Positions 11,799 to 22,859 are shown, numbered from the stretch's first letter. The stretch is 64,000 nt of DNA from Conus ventricosus (GCA_018398815.1 JAFLJL010014097.1:40959-104958); one strand, 5' to 3'. Made by a program: numbers and translations. Notes: generated by a model not told the origin, from the sequence alone.

Positions 11799-11870
11799 GT
11801 GTGTGTGTGTGTGTGTGGTGGTGTGTGTGGGGTGGTTGTGTGTGGTGTTGTGTGTGTGGGGTGGTGTGCG
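11799..11870. repeat. (GT)n microsatellite, copy A
   Basis: GT-rich tract preceding the 33-bp array. A shorter version sits at 23634-23670 in copy B. Confidence 0.85.
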
Positions 11871-11889
11871 CGCGAGTACATGCACAGCA

Positions 11890-13516
11890 CATACACAGCC
11901 AACATCCCTGGTGTCTAACAACACTCAGATAAACCCAAGTGACAAACGACACAAAAGAGACAGCCACTAAACATTTGGTCCTCGGGTATATTGACGTCTG
12001 TTTTTCACACAATGAAAAACTGGGGTGTTGTTTTTTGCCTGAGGGATATCTGAGGCTGTTGGTAACCAAGAAATGATTTTGTTGTGTCACTCAATATGAT
12101 ATTGGTGCCTTTTTTTCACCGGGGAAAATACAAACTGTTTTTGTCACTCATGGTAATGAGCGTCGTTGGCACTCAAATATATGAGCTGTCTTTGTTTCAC
12201 TCAGGATGAACTGAGCTGTCTTTTGTCACTCAGGTTGGTACGGCTGTTGTTTTCACTAGGAAAGTTTCGAGCGTCTTTGTTCACCGGGATGAACGAGGCT
12301 TTTTATTCACACAAATGAAACGATTTCTGTTGTTACACAATGATGATACGAGCGTCTTTTGGTACTCAATGGATACAGCGTTGTTGTGTCACTCAGGGTG
12401 ATCGACTGTCTGTTGTTCACCAAAAAATATTTTTTGCTGTCTGTTGGTCATCAATGTGTAAACTGTCTTTGTGTCATCGGGGATGGACTGACGTCGTTGT
12501 GCCTCAATGATATTGACTGTCTTTTGTCACTCGGGGATGATACTGAGCTGTCGTTGTGAACACAAAGATATGAGCTGTCTGTGTGTCCCAGGGATATACG
12601 GGCGTCTGTTGTTCACTGGGGGATGATACTGGCTGTCTGTTTGGTCACAAAATATGAACTGGCTGCCCTTTGTGTCAACCCAGGAGATCGAGCTTTGTTG
12701 TGTCACTCAATGATGATACGACCTTTGTTTGTACAGAGGGGTATATGAGCTTTTGTGTCCCCGGGGATATACTGAGCTGCTGTTGTGTCACACAAGAGAT
12801 ACGAGCGTCTGTTTTTCCCCTCGGGATGATACTGAGCTGTTGTTGGTCACTGGATGATACTGAGCTGTCTTTTGTGCATCAAGATGATATTTAGCGTTGT
12901 TGGTCACTCAAAAAATTTGAGTTCTGTTGTGCATCAGGGAGGTACGAGCTGTCTTTTTGTGTCACCAATGAATTGAGCTTCGTTTGTCACTCGGGATGAA
13001 CTGAGTTCTGTTTGTCACACAATAAATGAACTGAGCTGTCTGTTTGTCATCGGGGATGATACTGAGCTGTTTTGTGTCACCGGGGATGATACTAGTGTCT
13101 GTTGGTACACAATGATGAATGACTGTCTTTTGTGCACTCAGGGATGAACTGAGCTGTTGTTGTGTCACTCATATGACGTCTTTGTGTCATCAGGATGATA
13201 CTAAAGTGTTTTTTGTCACACAATGATGATATGAGGTCTGTTTGCGTCACAGGATGATACTGACCGTTTTTTGTGTCACTCGAGCCGTCTGTTGGTCACC
13301 GGGGATATACTGACCGTCTGTTGTGTCACTCGGGGGATATACTGACCGTTGTTGTGTCATCGGGGAAATGAGCGTCTTTTGTGCACTCGGGGATGATTTT
13401 GGCCCTTTCGTTGTGTCACCGGGATGAAAAGGGGCTTATTGACTTCTTTTTGTGTCATCAGGATGTACTGACTGTCTGTTTGTCACTCGGATGAACGGCT
13501 GTCTGTTGTCACTCAG
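11890..13516. repeat. 33-bp acceptor-containing minisatellite, copy A, about 48 units
   Basis: The unit core is TGTTGTGTCACTCAGGGAT followed by GATACTGAGCTGTC. The array runs up to the next MMP exon, and its final unit supplies the exon's CACTCAG acceptor. Copy B has the same array at 23760-27980, more than twice as long. Confidence 0.85.
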
Positions 13517-13618
13517 GGTGAATGGCCCAGGGCCTTTTTCCCAGGCTTGGCAGGGGGGGAGACACCCACTTTGATGAGACGAGTCCTGGACCCCAATTCC
13601 ACAGACGGACAAACCCAT
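13517..13618 (+). CDS. MMP copy A, middle catalytic exon (damaged)
   Basis: This is the same exon as 27981-28087. Readable across frames are an AHAFFPG-like stretch (disturbed by indels), then a GGDTHFDE segment at about 13552-13575. MMPs place GGxLAHAFxPG and the structural-zinc/calcium segment GD.HFD here. The upstream CACTCAG is the acceptor. The 3' end before ATGTTG is approximate. Copy A and copy B differ by several 1-3 bp indels, so neither is a clean frame. Confidence 0.6.
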
Positions 13619-14552
13619 GTTGTTGCTGCATTTAAATTCCCCTGATTTGTTTGTTTATTACTTTTTCCTTTTTTATCAGGATTTCGTGTTCTTGCGGGTT
13701 GAGTTGAAGACATTTTTCCCCGGTTTCACCCACGTTTTGCCTAAGAGAAAACCTGTGCCAGAATTAAGACCTTGAATTGTGAAGGAAAAACTGCCCAAAA
13801 AACTTTTAACGAACTTTTTTTAAAATTTCCCTTTTGGTCCTTTATTCCTTTTTGCTGTTTAAAAGGGGCAGGGTTTTTCGGGTAAAATAATGCGTGCGAT
13901 ACCATTGTTGATTTACTTCGGAGAGTCATTTTTGATTTTTTTTTCATTCCCTACAGGCTTTTTATCCCATTTAAATTTTGACCTAACTTTTATGAACAGG
14001 GTATTTCTGAATGAAAGCTTTAAATAAAATCCTTGTTTATGCAAAGGAAACCAACATTTTTTTAAAGTTTTATTACTGGACAAAGAAAAATTGCGAAGTA
14101 AATTCATTTATTGCATTTTTTCATGAAAAAGTTTCAGCCTCAAAGGGGCTAATATCTAAGCGCAATTAGAAAAAACAAAACTGAAGGGCATTACTTTCGT
14201 GAATTACTTGCCATTTTATAATTCGCTCCCTTGATAGGGGAGGCTTTTCTGGGAAAGGTCTGTACTGGATGACACCCCCGTGCTGACCCCCCTTTACGAC
14301 TTCTTTTTTTGGTTTGTTTGTGTGTTTTTTTTGTTTCTTCTGTTGTTTCTTTGTTTCTTCCTTTGTTTCTTCCGTTTTTGTTTGTTTCTTCTGTTGTTTG
14401 TTTCTTTCTTTCTTCTGTTGTTTGTTTGTTTGATTGTGTGTTTGTTTGTTTCTCCTGTTGTTTGTTTCTTTCTTTCTTCCAGAACATCTGTACTGGACAG
14501 TGCTCCCAACAAAGTTCCCCTAATGCTCTGTGGCTGACTGACTGTGTGGCAG
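13619..14552. other. Intron of MMP copy A with a TTTCTTCTGTTG repeat
   Basis: Unique AT-rich sequence up to 14290, then about 190 bp of a pyrimidine-rich GTTGTTTGTTTCTTTCTTC repeat to 14480. Copy B carries the same repeat expanded to about 540 bp (29040-29578). The pyrimidine tract lies shortly upstream of the zinc-binding exon. The 70 bases between the tract and the exon are identical in both copies. Confidence 0.7.
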
Positions 14553-14711
14553 GGGTGGATCTCTTCATGGTGGCTGCTCACGAGTTCGGCCATGCACTGG
14601 GGCTGGCACACAGCGCGGACCCCGGGGCCCTGATGTACCCATGGTTCCAGAGATTCTCTGGCAAGTTCGTGCTGCCTCGGGACGACACGGCAGGAATTCA
14701 GAAACTCTATG
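14553..14711 (+). CDS. MMP copy A, zinc-binding catalytic exon
   Basis: This exon carries the active site of a zinc-dependent matrix metalloproteinase, a secreted or membrane-anchored enzyme that cleaves extracellular matrix. [11 protein letters not shown] supplies three zinc-ligand histidines and the catalytic glutamate. ALMYP is the Met-turn, and [11 protein letters not shown] closes the catalytic domain as in animal MMPs. The exon is flanked by GTGGCAG| and |GTAAGAC and starts and ends within glycine codons, matching MMP gene structure. The 159 bases are identical to 29652-29810 in copy B. An upstream frame reads through the acceptor but has no MMP-like content, so I placed the start at the AG. 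Confidence 0.93.
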
Positions 14712-14774
14712 GTAAGACGGAATACAGCTTTCTGTTGTTTGTTTAATGTGGCCGAGATCGGTGCTTGGCTAGCG

Positions 14775-14776
<2 letters not shown>

Positions 14777-14834
<58 letters not shown>

Positions 14835-14837
14835 TGC

Positions 14838-14873
<36 letters not shown>
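14777..14873. repeat. (GT)n/(GCGT)n microsatellite, copy A
   Basis: Pure GT run with a GTGC block. It lies just downstream of the zinc-binding exon. The copy B equivalent is 29880-29970 with different composition. Confidence 0.95.
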
Positions 14874-14875
<2 letters not shown>

Positions 14876-14879
14876 CAAA

Positions 14880-15883
14880 TCTCTGGGTCAGGACAATTGT
14901 CCTCTTTCAACCGACAAAGTTATAGGTCAAGGCCAATTATCCTCTTACAACTGACAAAGTTATAGGTCAAGGCCGATTATCCTCTTACAACTGACAAAGT
15001 TATAGGCCAAGGCCAATTATCCTCTTTCAGCTGACAAAGTTATACGTCAAGGCCAATTATCCTGTGTCAAGTGACAAAGTAATAGGTCAAGGCCAATTAT
15101 CCTCTTACAACTGACAAAGCTATAGGTCAAGGGTAAATATCCTCTTTCAGCTGACAAAGTTATAGGTCAAGGCCAGTTGTCCTCTTTCAACTGACAAAGT
15201 TAAAGGTCAAGGCCTATTATCCTCTTTCAACTGACAAAGTTATAGGTCAAGGCCAGTTATCCTCTTACAACTGACAAAGTTATAGGTCAAGGCCAGTTAT
15301 CCTCTTACAACTGACAAAGTTATAGGTCAAGGACAATTATCCTCTTTCAACCGACAAAGTTATAGGTCAAGGCCAGTTATCCTCTTTCAACTGACAAAGT
15401 TGTTGGTTGAGGCCAAGTATCTTTTTCAACTGACAAACTTATAGTTTAAGGCCAATTATCCTCTTTCAGCTGACACAGATATAGGTCAAGGCCAACTCTT
15501 TCAACTGACAAAGTTAAAGGTCAATGCCTGTTATCCTCTTTCAACTCTTCTTCTTCTTCCTAAAACACCGGTTCACTCAAAAACGAGTAGGTCACCAGCA
15601 AGGTCACTGACAAGGTTATAGGTCAAGGCCAATTATTCTCTTTCTGATTAAGTTACAGGTCAAGGCCAATTATCCTGTCTCAGCTGACAAAGTACTAGGT
15701 CAAGGCCAATTATCCTCTTTCAGCTGATAAATAGGTAGATCAAGGCCAATTGTCCTCTTTCAACCAACAAAGTTATAGGTCAAGCCAGTTGTCCTATTTC
15801 AACTGACAAAGTTATAGATCAAGACTAATCGTCCTCTGTCAACTGGCAAAGTTAAAGGTCAAGGCCAATCATCCTGTGTCAAG
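14880..15883. repeat. 40-bp minisatellite, copy A (empty site of the large insertion in copy B)
   Basis: Unit core: TATAGGTCAAGGCCAATTAT then CCTCTTTCAACTGACAAAGT, about 24 units. It continues to the acceptor of the hinge exon (TGTGTCAAG|). A segment of about 60 bp at 15548-15608 (TCTTCTTCTTCCTAAAACAC and following) has no counterpart at 30797 in copy B. No Polinton-like element is present here, whereas copy B has one in the equivalent array. Confidence 0.92.
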
Positions 15884-16077
15884 GTCCTCCCCTGGAAGAC
15901 AGAGACTTCCCGGTCACACTGATTCCTAGAGCTGGAGATGATGACGACACATCTGACGGTGATGACGACGATGGATCCACATCCAAAGGTAGTGATGAGC
16001 AGCCTCCTGACCCCTGCACGACCCCGTTTGATGCTGTCACGATCATTCGCTCTGAAGTCTTCCTCTTCATTGGAAAG
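15884..16077 (+). CDS. MMP copy A, hinge plus start of hemopexin domain
   Basis: The exon begins by completing the split glycine (G|GT) and reads PPLEDRDFP, then an acidic hinge rich in Asp (DDDDTSDGDDDDGS), then PDPCTTPFDAVTIIRSEVF. The last part is the canonical opening of an MMP hemopexin domain. Its cysteine normally forms the disulfide that closes the four-bladed propeller. Acceptor GTGTCAAG| and donor GGAAAG|GTCAGA. The frame is open over 64 codons. Copy B (47230-47422) lacks one base in the CCTCCTGACC stretch and is otherwise identical. Confidence 0.9.
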
Positions 16078-16470
16078 GTCAGAGCAATTTTTTTAAATAG
16101 TTGTTTCTTTCTCTTTTTCTCTCTCTCTTGTTTTTTTTTTTTTTTTTTAAATTAATAAATTTTTGTTTCTTATCATATTTTCGTTTCATTGGCAATATGA
16201 AAGAATCTCTCCATCGCTATTAAAGAATCTCTCCATCACAAACAAAAATTGGATGGCAGAAATATGTCAAATGCTCTCTAAAGAGGGTAAATTTTTGTGA
16301 AAGTAATCCAGGACAACGACTTTAAATTATCAGCAACTGGATGTTTAATACCAAGTCATATCTGCACAGATCATTGTCTGTATACAAGACTCAATCACAA
16401 GATAAAGCCTTTAAGAAATGAACCTATTCCAAGATGGAGCATACCTCAGCGTGGACTGCTGTGTGTTCAG
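16078..16470. other. MMP intron, copy A
   Basis: T-rich run at 16128-16150, then ordinary AT-rich intron sequence closely matching 47423-47824 in copy B. Copy B has an extra CATCTCAAGC near 47755. No other features seen. Confidence 0.7.
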
Positions 16471-16612
16471 TGGTTCTGGCGCCTAGACTCCCGAGGCGTT
16501 GTCAAAGACCCAGTGCACATCCACAAGTTTTGGTATGGACTGCCCCCGGAGGTGACCCGCATTGATGCCGTGCTGGAGAGGCAGGGGGACAAGAGAATCC
16601 TGTTCTTTGCTG
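16471..16612 (+). CDS. MMP copy A, hemopexin blade 1 exon
   Basis: Reads WFWRLDSRG, then FWYGLPPEVTRIDAVLER and DKRILFFAG. These are the standard hemopexin-repeat landmarks: WFWR, FWxGLPP, IDAAxER and a strand ending in FF.G. Acceptor TGTTCAG| and donor GCTG|GTACGT, phase 0 in and phase 1 out. Against copy B (47825-47966) there is one substitution, CTA versus CTG, which is silent. Confidence 0.92.
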
Positions 16613-17919
16613 GTACGTGGGCAGTTTGTGGCCTCAGGCCCAGACGTCTGTTCGTGACCTGATTGAAGAGTCAGTTTGAAAAGTGTTATCCATGCTGATT
16701 TCAGGCTAAAGGCCAGTGTGAAAATCCTTGTCATTTCTGCGTTGGTTTACACAATGATTTGAAAATAGAATTTAATTAATATTCATGCTGTTCACACAAC
16801 ATCACACAACAAGCCTAAAAACGTCAGTTTATGTGCAAGGTTGGTTTATTTGAGTGAATCAGTAAAGTGTATAACCTTTTTGTATAATCGCACTGAAGAA
16901 AATTTCTATGAGAAGAAAAGGATGCCATGATATTATGAATGTGTAACTTCACAACATTTCCCTTCATTTCATAACACATTATATTAATAACAAGATGAAA
17001 ATGCTTATCTGATGCATTTTTGCTTTTTGAAAGAGGAACTAGAAGACACAGGCATTCATATGAAATTAAAAAGGCAGCTCCTAAGATTTAAAAATATCAA
17101 TCTGTTCCTTTGTTTAATGGTTCATATTCCCTCTCTGTTCCTTTGTTTAATGGTTCATATTCCCTCCCCACTCCCCCACCAACCTAAATATCTTTCTTTG
17201 CCCCATCAGAGAGTATCGTCCATGCAAGGCATGCTTCAGAGTGCTAAATATCTTTCTTTGCCCCATCAGAGAGCATCGTCCATGCAAGGCATGCTTCAGA
17301 GTGCTAAATATCTTTCTTTGCCCCATCAGAGAGCATCGTCCATGCAAGGCATGCTTCAGAGTGCTAAATATCTTTCTTTGCCCCATCAGAGAGTATCCTC
17401 CATGCAAGGCATGCTTCAGAGTGCTAAATATCTTTCTTTGCCCCATCAGAGAGCATCGTCCATGCAAGGCATGCTTCAGAGTGCTAAATATCTTTCTTTG
17501 CCCCATCAGAGAGCATCGTCCATGCAAGGCATGCTTCAGAGTGCTAAATATCTTTCTTTGCCCCATCAGAGAGCATCGTCCATGCAAGGCATGCTTCAGA
17601 GTGCTAAATATCTTTCTTTGCCCCATCAGAGAGTATCGTCCATGCAAGGCATGCTTCAGAGTGCTCATGCATTCAGAAACAGAAACAAGTGCTCATGCAT
17701 TCAGAAACAGATCTTTGAACCAAAGGAATGGCCTGAGTAATCAGAAATACAGTCAGCAGTTCCCATTGGAGCTAGAACTTCACACTGTCACATCAACCCT
17801 TTCCTCATGTTGATGTTTCTTAACCAATTTCAAATTAAAATTCTTTTTGCTGTTTAAAAAAAAAGGCCAAGAAAAGGAAAGAGCGAGGGCACTGTGACCC
17901 TTGACCTTTGTGTGTGCAG
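16613..17919. other. MMP intron, copy A, with a 60-bp array
   Basis: AT-rich intron sequence containing a direct repeat of TTCCTTTGTTTAATGGTTCA (17104 and 17136) and the 60-bp tandem array listed separately. After the array come two copies of a 28-bp CATGCATTCAGAAACAG repeat; copy B has three. A poly-A run precedes the next exon. Confidence 0.75.
17186..17665. repeat. 60-bp tandem repeat, 8 copies in A versus 1 in B
   Basis: The unit includes AAATATCTTTCTTTGCCCCA and GTCCATGCAAGGCATGCTTC. All eight copies are nearly identical (single G/C and C/T variants). Copy B has a single unit at about 48506-48565. The open frames on both strands arise because 60 is divisible by three. Confidence 0.95.
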
Positions 17920-18192
17920 GGGATCGCTACTGGGTGTTCAATGCCAACCGCATGGTGTCGGGGTTCCCCAGACAGGGCCTGCCCATCACGGAGTTCGGCA
18001 TCCCCGCCGACGTGAAACACATCGACACGGTGTACACCTGGGGATTCAACAAACGCACCTACCTGGTGTCGGGCGACATGTACTGGAAGCTGAACGAGAA
18101 CAACACGCTGGTGGAGTATGACTATCCCCGCGACATGTCCATCTGGAGGGGAGTGCCCGTGCCACTAGATGCTGCCTTTCAGTATTGGGACG
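17920..18192 (+). CDS. MMP copy A, hemopexin blades 2-3 exon
   Basis: Begins (G)DRYWVFN, then GFPRQGLPITEFGIP, HIDTVYTWGFNKRTYLVSGD, YWKLNE, YPRDMSIWRGVP and LDAAFQYWDG. These are two consecutive hemopexin repeats. Acceptor GTGTGCAG| and donor GACG|GTGAGT, entering and leaving in glycine codons. Four substitutions separate it from copy B (TTC/TTT, GCC/GCT, GGA/GGC, GAT/GAC), all silent. Copy A is a clean open frame, while copy B lacks one G in ACCTGGGG. The donor region has been amplified into the array that follows. Confidence 0.93.
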
Positions 18193-19370
18193 GTGAGTGT
18201 GGCTGACCCTGACATTCAGTATTGGGACGGTGAGTGTGGCTGACACTGACATTCAGTATTGGGACGGTGAGTGTGGCTGACACTGACGTTCAATATTGGG
18301 ACAGTGAATGTGGCTAACACTGACATATTCAGTATTGGGACAGTGAGTGTGGCTGACCCTGTTATTCAGTATTGGGACGGTGAGTGTCACTGACACTGAC
18401 ATTCAGTATTGGGATGGTGAGTGTGGCTGACCCTGACATTCAGTATTGGGACGGTGAGTGTGGCTGACACTGACATTCAGTATTGGGACGGTGAGTGTGG
18501 CTGACCCTGACATTCAGTATTGGGATGGTGAGTGTGGCTGACTCTGACATTCAGTATTGGGACGGTGAGTGTGGCTGACTCTGACATTCAGTATTGGGAC
18601 GGTGAGTGTGGCTGACACTGACATTCAGTATTGGGACGGTGAATGTGGCTGACACTGACATTCAGTATTGGGACGGTGAGTGTGGCTGACACTGACATTC
18701 AGTATTGGGATGGTGAGTGTGGCTGATACTGACATTCAGTATTGGGACGGTGAGTGTGGCTGACCCTGACATTCAGTATTGGAGGGTGAGTGTGACTGAC
18801 CCTGACATTCAGTATTGTGGCTGACCCAGACATTCAGTATTGGGACGGTGAGTGTGGCTGACCCTGACATTCAGTATTGGGACGATGAGTGTGGCTGACC
18901 CTGACAGTCAGTATTGGGACGGTGAGTGTCGCTGACACTGACATTCAGTATTGGGACGATGAGTTGGCTGACACTGACATTCAGTATTGGGACGGTGAGT
19001 GTGGCTAACACTGACATTCAGTATTGGGACGGTGAGTGTGGCTGACTCTGACATTCAGTACTGGGACGGTGAGTGTGGCTGACTCTGACAATCAGTATTG
19101 GGACGGTGAGTGTGGCTGACACTGACATTCAGTATTGGGATGGTGAGTGTGGCTGACCCTGACATTCAGTATTGGGACGGTGAGTGTGGCTGACACTGAC
19201 ATTCAGTATTGTGGCTGACCCAGACATTCAGTATTGGGACGGTGAGTGTGGCTGACTCTGACATTCAGTATTGGGACGGTGAGTGTGGCTGACTGACATT
19301 CAGTACTGGGACGGTGAGTGTGGCTGACGCTGCCTTTCAGTATTGGGACGGTGAGTGTGGGTGATTGTCA
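18193..19370. repeat. 37-bp splice-junction minisatellite, copy A, about 31 units
   Basis: Each unit repeats the exon's last bases and the intron's first bases: CAGTATTGGGACGGTGAGT followed by GTGGCTGACACTGACATT. Thus every unit has an AG upstream and a consensus GGTGAGT donor. Copy B has the same array at 49117-50640 with about 40 units. Confidence 0.95.
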
Positions 19371-19404
19371 GTGCTGCTGTACAGGGTGTGGGTCCATACT
19401 TGCG

Positions 19405-19408
19405 CACA

Positions 19409-19463
<55 letters not shown>

Positions 19464-19487
19464 CGCGCACACACACACACACACACA

Positions 19488-19579
<92 letters not shown>

Positions 19580-19595
19580 CACACACCACATGCAT

Positions 19596-19662
<67 letters not shown>

Positions 19663-19668
19663 CACATA

Positions 19669-19715
<47 letters not shown>

Positions 19716-19789
19716 ACAGAGCACGCACACATGTACTCATGCATGCGCGCGCGGCCACACACACACACAACACACACACACAACACACA

Positions 19790-19835
<46 letters not shown>
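19405..19835. repeat. (CA)n microsatellite, copy A
   Basis: About 430 bp of CA with scattered interruptions, between the 37-bp array and the last hemopexin exon. In copy B the matching CA tract is split by a LINE. Confidence 0.95.
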
Positions 19836-19836
<1 letters not shown>

Positions 19837-19957
19837 TGCCAGCATGCATAGTAAGTGGTATGTATGTATACACGTATGCATGACTGTAAAAACATAAACA
19901 CATTTAAAATATCTGTTTTTTTATCTGTTTTAATTTCCCATGTATATTCTTTCCCAG

Positions 19958-20035
19958 GACAAACCTACTTCTTCAAGGGACGCCTGTACTATAAGTTTTA
20001 CGACCTACGTATGAGAATCGACACCTCTCCGAAGC
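19958..20035 (+). CDS. MMP copy A, hemopexin blade 4 exon, cut by the scaffold gap
   Basis: Acceptor TTTCCCAG| followed by (G)QTYFFKGRLYYKFYDLR and MRIDTSPK, the beginning of the fourth hemopexin repeat. The sequence stops in Ns. The copy B counterpart is 55638-55856, which has several indels but continues to a terminal cysteine. Confidence 0.88.
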
Positions 20036-21035
20036 NNNNNNNNNNNNNNNNNNNNNNNNNNNNNNNNNNNNNNNNNNNNNNNNNNNNNNNNNNNNNNNNN
20101 NNNNNNNNNNNNNNNNNNNNNNNNNNNNNNNNNNNNNNNNNNNNNNNNNNNNNNNNNNNNNNNNNNNNNNNNNNNNNNNNNNNNNNNNNNNNNNNNNNNN
20201 NNNNNNNNNNNNNNNNNNNNNNNNNNNNNNNNNNNNNNNNNNNNNNNNNNNNNNNNNNNNNNNNNNNNNNNNNNNNNNNNNNNNNNNNNNNNNNNNNNNN
20301 NNNNNNNNNNNNNNNNNNNNNNNNNNNNNNNNNNNNNNNNNNNNNNNNNNNNNNNNNNNNNNNNNNNNNNNNNNNNNNNNNNNNNNNNNNNNNNNNNNNN
20401 NNNNNNNNNNNNNNNNNNNNNNNNNNNNNNNNNNNNNNNNNNNNNNNNNNNNNNNNNNNNNNNNNNNNNNNNNNNNNNNNNNNNNNNNNNNNNNNNNNNN
20501 NNNNNNNNNNNNNNNNNNNNNNNNNNNNNNNNNNNNNNNNNNNNNNNNNNNNNNNNNNNNNNNNNNNNNNNNNNNNNNNNNNNNNNNNNNNNNNNNNNNN
20601 NNNNNNNNNNNNNNNNNNNNNNNNNNNNNNNNNNNNNNNNNNNNNNNNNNNNNNNNNNNNNNNNNNNNNNNNNNNNNNNNNNNNNNNNNNNNNNNNNNNN
20701 NNNNNNNNNNNNNNNNNNNNNNNNNNNNNNNNNNNNNNNNNNNNNNNNNNNNNNNNNNNNNNNNNNNNNNNNNNNNNNNNNNNNNNNNNNNNNNNNNNNN
20801 NNNNNNNNNNNNNNNNNNNNNNNNNNNNNNNNNNNNNNNNNNNNNNNNNNNNNNNNNNNNNNNNNNNNNNNNNNNNNNNNNNNNNNNNNNNNNNNNNNNN
20901 NNNNNNNNNNNNNNNNNNNNNNNNNNNNNNNNNNNNNNNNNNNNNNNNNNNNNNNNNNNNNNNNNNNNNNNNNNNNNNNNNNNNNNNNNNNNNNNNNNNN
21001 NNNNNNNNNNNNNNNNNNNNNNNNNNNNNNNNNNN
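20036..21035. other. Assembly gap of exactly 1,000 N
   Basis: A round 1,000-N run, the usual placeholder for a gap of unknown size. It separates copy A from copy B of the MMP locus, so the order and adjacency of the two copies depend on scaffolding, not on sequence. Confidence 0.99.
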
Positions 21036-21510
21036 ACTTCCTTCCTTCACCAAAACATCATGTCCATGTCACTTCCTTCAATAAACATCATGTCCATGTC
21101 ACTTCCTTCAATAAACATCATGTCCATGTCACTTCCTTCCTTCACCAAACATCATGTACATGCACCCCTTTCAATAAACATCATGTCCATGTCACTTTCT
21201 TAAAATAAACATCATGTCCATGTCACTTCCTTCCTTCAATAAACATCATGTCCATGTCATTTCCCTTTCCCAATAAACCATCATGTCCATGTCACTTCCT
21301 TCCTTCAATAAACATCATGTCCATGTCACTTCCTTCCTTCAATAAACATCATGTCCATGTCACTGCCTTCCTTCACTAAACACCATGTCCATGTCACTTC
21401 CTTCAATAAACATCATGTCCATGTCACTTCTTTCAAAAAACATCATGTTCGTGTCATTTCATTCCTTCAATAATCTCATGTCCATGTCACTTCTATTAAT
21501 AAACATCATG
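21036..21510. repeat. AATAAA-containing minisatellite, copy B
   Basis: Units CTTCCTTCAATAAACATCATG plus TCCATGTCA, about 14 copies, much cleaner than the same array at 6175-9780. The array is entered from the gap, so its true length is unknown. Confidence 0.93.
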
Positions 21511-21684
21511 GTACAGCTGGCGAAGCAGATACATCCCTGCAGTTTCTTCCACAGGTGCCCCCTGGTGTAGAACCCGCTGGTTTTCGGGGAACCACGAATT
21601 GTGGCAATGTTTATTTTTTTTTTTTTTTAATTTTCAATCTGTTTTCATTTTACGGTTTCACTTATTGGAAAAGCTGTTGTGCAG

Positions 21685-21873
21685 AACCCTGAACTATAAA
21701 ACCAGACATCAAGCCGCTTCACGTGGTAAGGGCCCATCATCCGGGATGCCTTCACTCTGTGGAGTAATGCCACGCAGCTGGCAGTTCATCGAGGTCATGT
21801 ACGGCAATGCCGACATCATGACCCCGTTTGGCCTCCAGGTACCACCAGGACGGCTACCCCTTCGAGGGCAAAG
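21685..21873 (+). CDS. MMP copy B, N-terminal catalytic exon
   Basis: Readable in two alternating frames: PDIKPLHV-like and IRDAFTLWSNATQL, then FIEVMYGNADIMTPFG, then YHQDGYPFEGK before the donor AAAG|GTAGGC. This matches the first half of an MMP catalytic domain, where AI..AF..WS..T.L is followed by GxADIxIxF and DGxPFDGxGG. At least two 1-bp indels break the frame. The start after GTGCAG is uncertain and upstream residues are unclear. The propeptide with its cysteine switch was not found upstream. Confidence 0.75.
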
Positions 21874-21939
21874 GTAGGCTTGGAAGGACTCCGGGCCATG
21901 CTAAATATAGCATGGTCTAAAGGTCAAGGGCAGTTCTTC

Positions 21940-22640
21940 CAAAGTAGAATTGTCCCAAAGTAGAATTGTCCCAAAGTGTTGTTAGAAGCAGACAGATAAT
22001 CCTTTACTGTAATGGAGATGCCCCAAATTGTCGTCAGAGAAAGAGAGATATCCATTACTGTTTGAGATGTGTGGTCAGAGAAAGAGAGAGATCCATTACT
22101 GTTTGAGATGTCCCAAAAGTGTTGTTAGAAGAAGAGAGATGTTTACTACTGAGATGTTCCAAAGTGTTGTTAAAAAGAAGAGATACATCCATTTATTTGG
22201 TGGCGATGTCCTGAAGCGTTTATTAAAGAAGAGAGATGTCTACTACTGAGAAGTCCCAAAGTGTTGATAGAAGGAGAGAGATTTCTACTACTGAGAGTCC
22301 CAAAGTGTTGTCAGAATAGACAGGAATCCTGTAATTTTGTAGAGTTTTCCCAAAGTGTTGTCTCAAGAAGAAAGATATCCGTTACTGCGTAATGTTGTCC
22401 CAGAGTGTTCTTAGAAGAAAAGAGATATCCATTACTGTCAGCTTTTGTCGGAATAGAGACGTATCCGTTAATGTTGTAGGATGGCTCCAGATTAATATTA
22501 CAAGAAGAGAGATATTCGTTACTGTGTAAGAGTTGCCCCAAAGTGTTGTCCGAATAGAGAGATTTCCAGTTATGTTGTAATGTTGTCCCAAAGTTTTTGT
22601 ATGCATGCGTAAAGTGTCCCAGGATGTTGCTGAAGATGAA
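21940..22640. repeat. Minisatellite of about 47 bp, copy B
   Basis: Units around GAGATGTCCCAAAGTGTTGT with AGAAGAAGAGAGATATCC, roughly 14 copies. Same array as 10260-10990. Confidence 0.88.
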
Positions 22641-22859
22641 AAATGGGCACAGAATATGGAAGAGCTTGAAGAATTAACGTCAGGGGGCGAGTTCATGGTT
22701 AAGTGCAACCCCATACTGTCATTAGCGATGGAAGTTTATTTCATGAATACAAGAGTATTGTGTTTTGTACAGTGATCCCAGGGTTAATCTCTTAAACCCA
22801 GAACTTAGGCATGGAAAATTCTCTTTAACAAGCATGTTGGCAGCTTTATCTTTTGTTAA

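Noticed and set aside
14309..14746. 145-codon frame extending upstream of the zinc-binding exon
   Set aside because: Only the part from 14553 to 14711 is MMP-like. The upstream part reads through a pyrimidine-rich intron repeat and past an AG acceptor.
17186..17665. Possible CRISPR-like array
   Set aside because: Units are contiguous with no unique spacers, in an animal intron; it is a tandem repeat.
17012..17813. Open frames of 173-242 codons on both strands
   Set aside because: Generated by eight copies of a 60-bp intronic repeat; copy B has only one copy, so a real protein would not survive.
19300..19903. Several overlapping frames of 170-190 codons on both strands
   Set aside because: Cys/Val and Thr/His polymers produced by a CA microsatellite.
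19855..21084. 409-codon and 351-codon frames
   Set aside because: They consist almost entirely of the N gap; only 19958-20035 is real exon.
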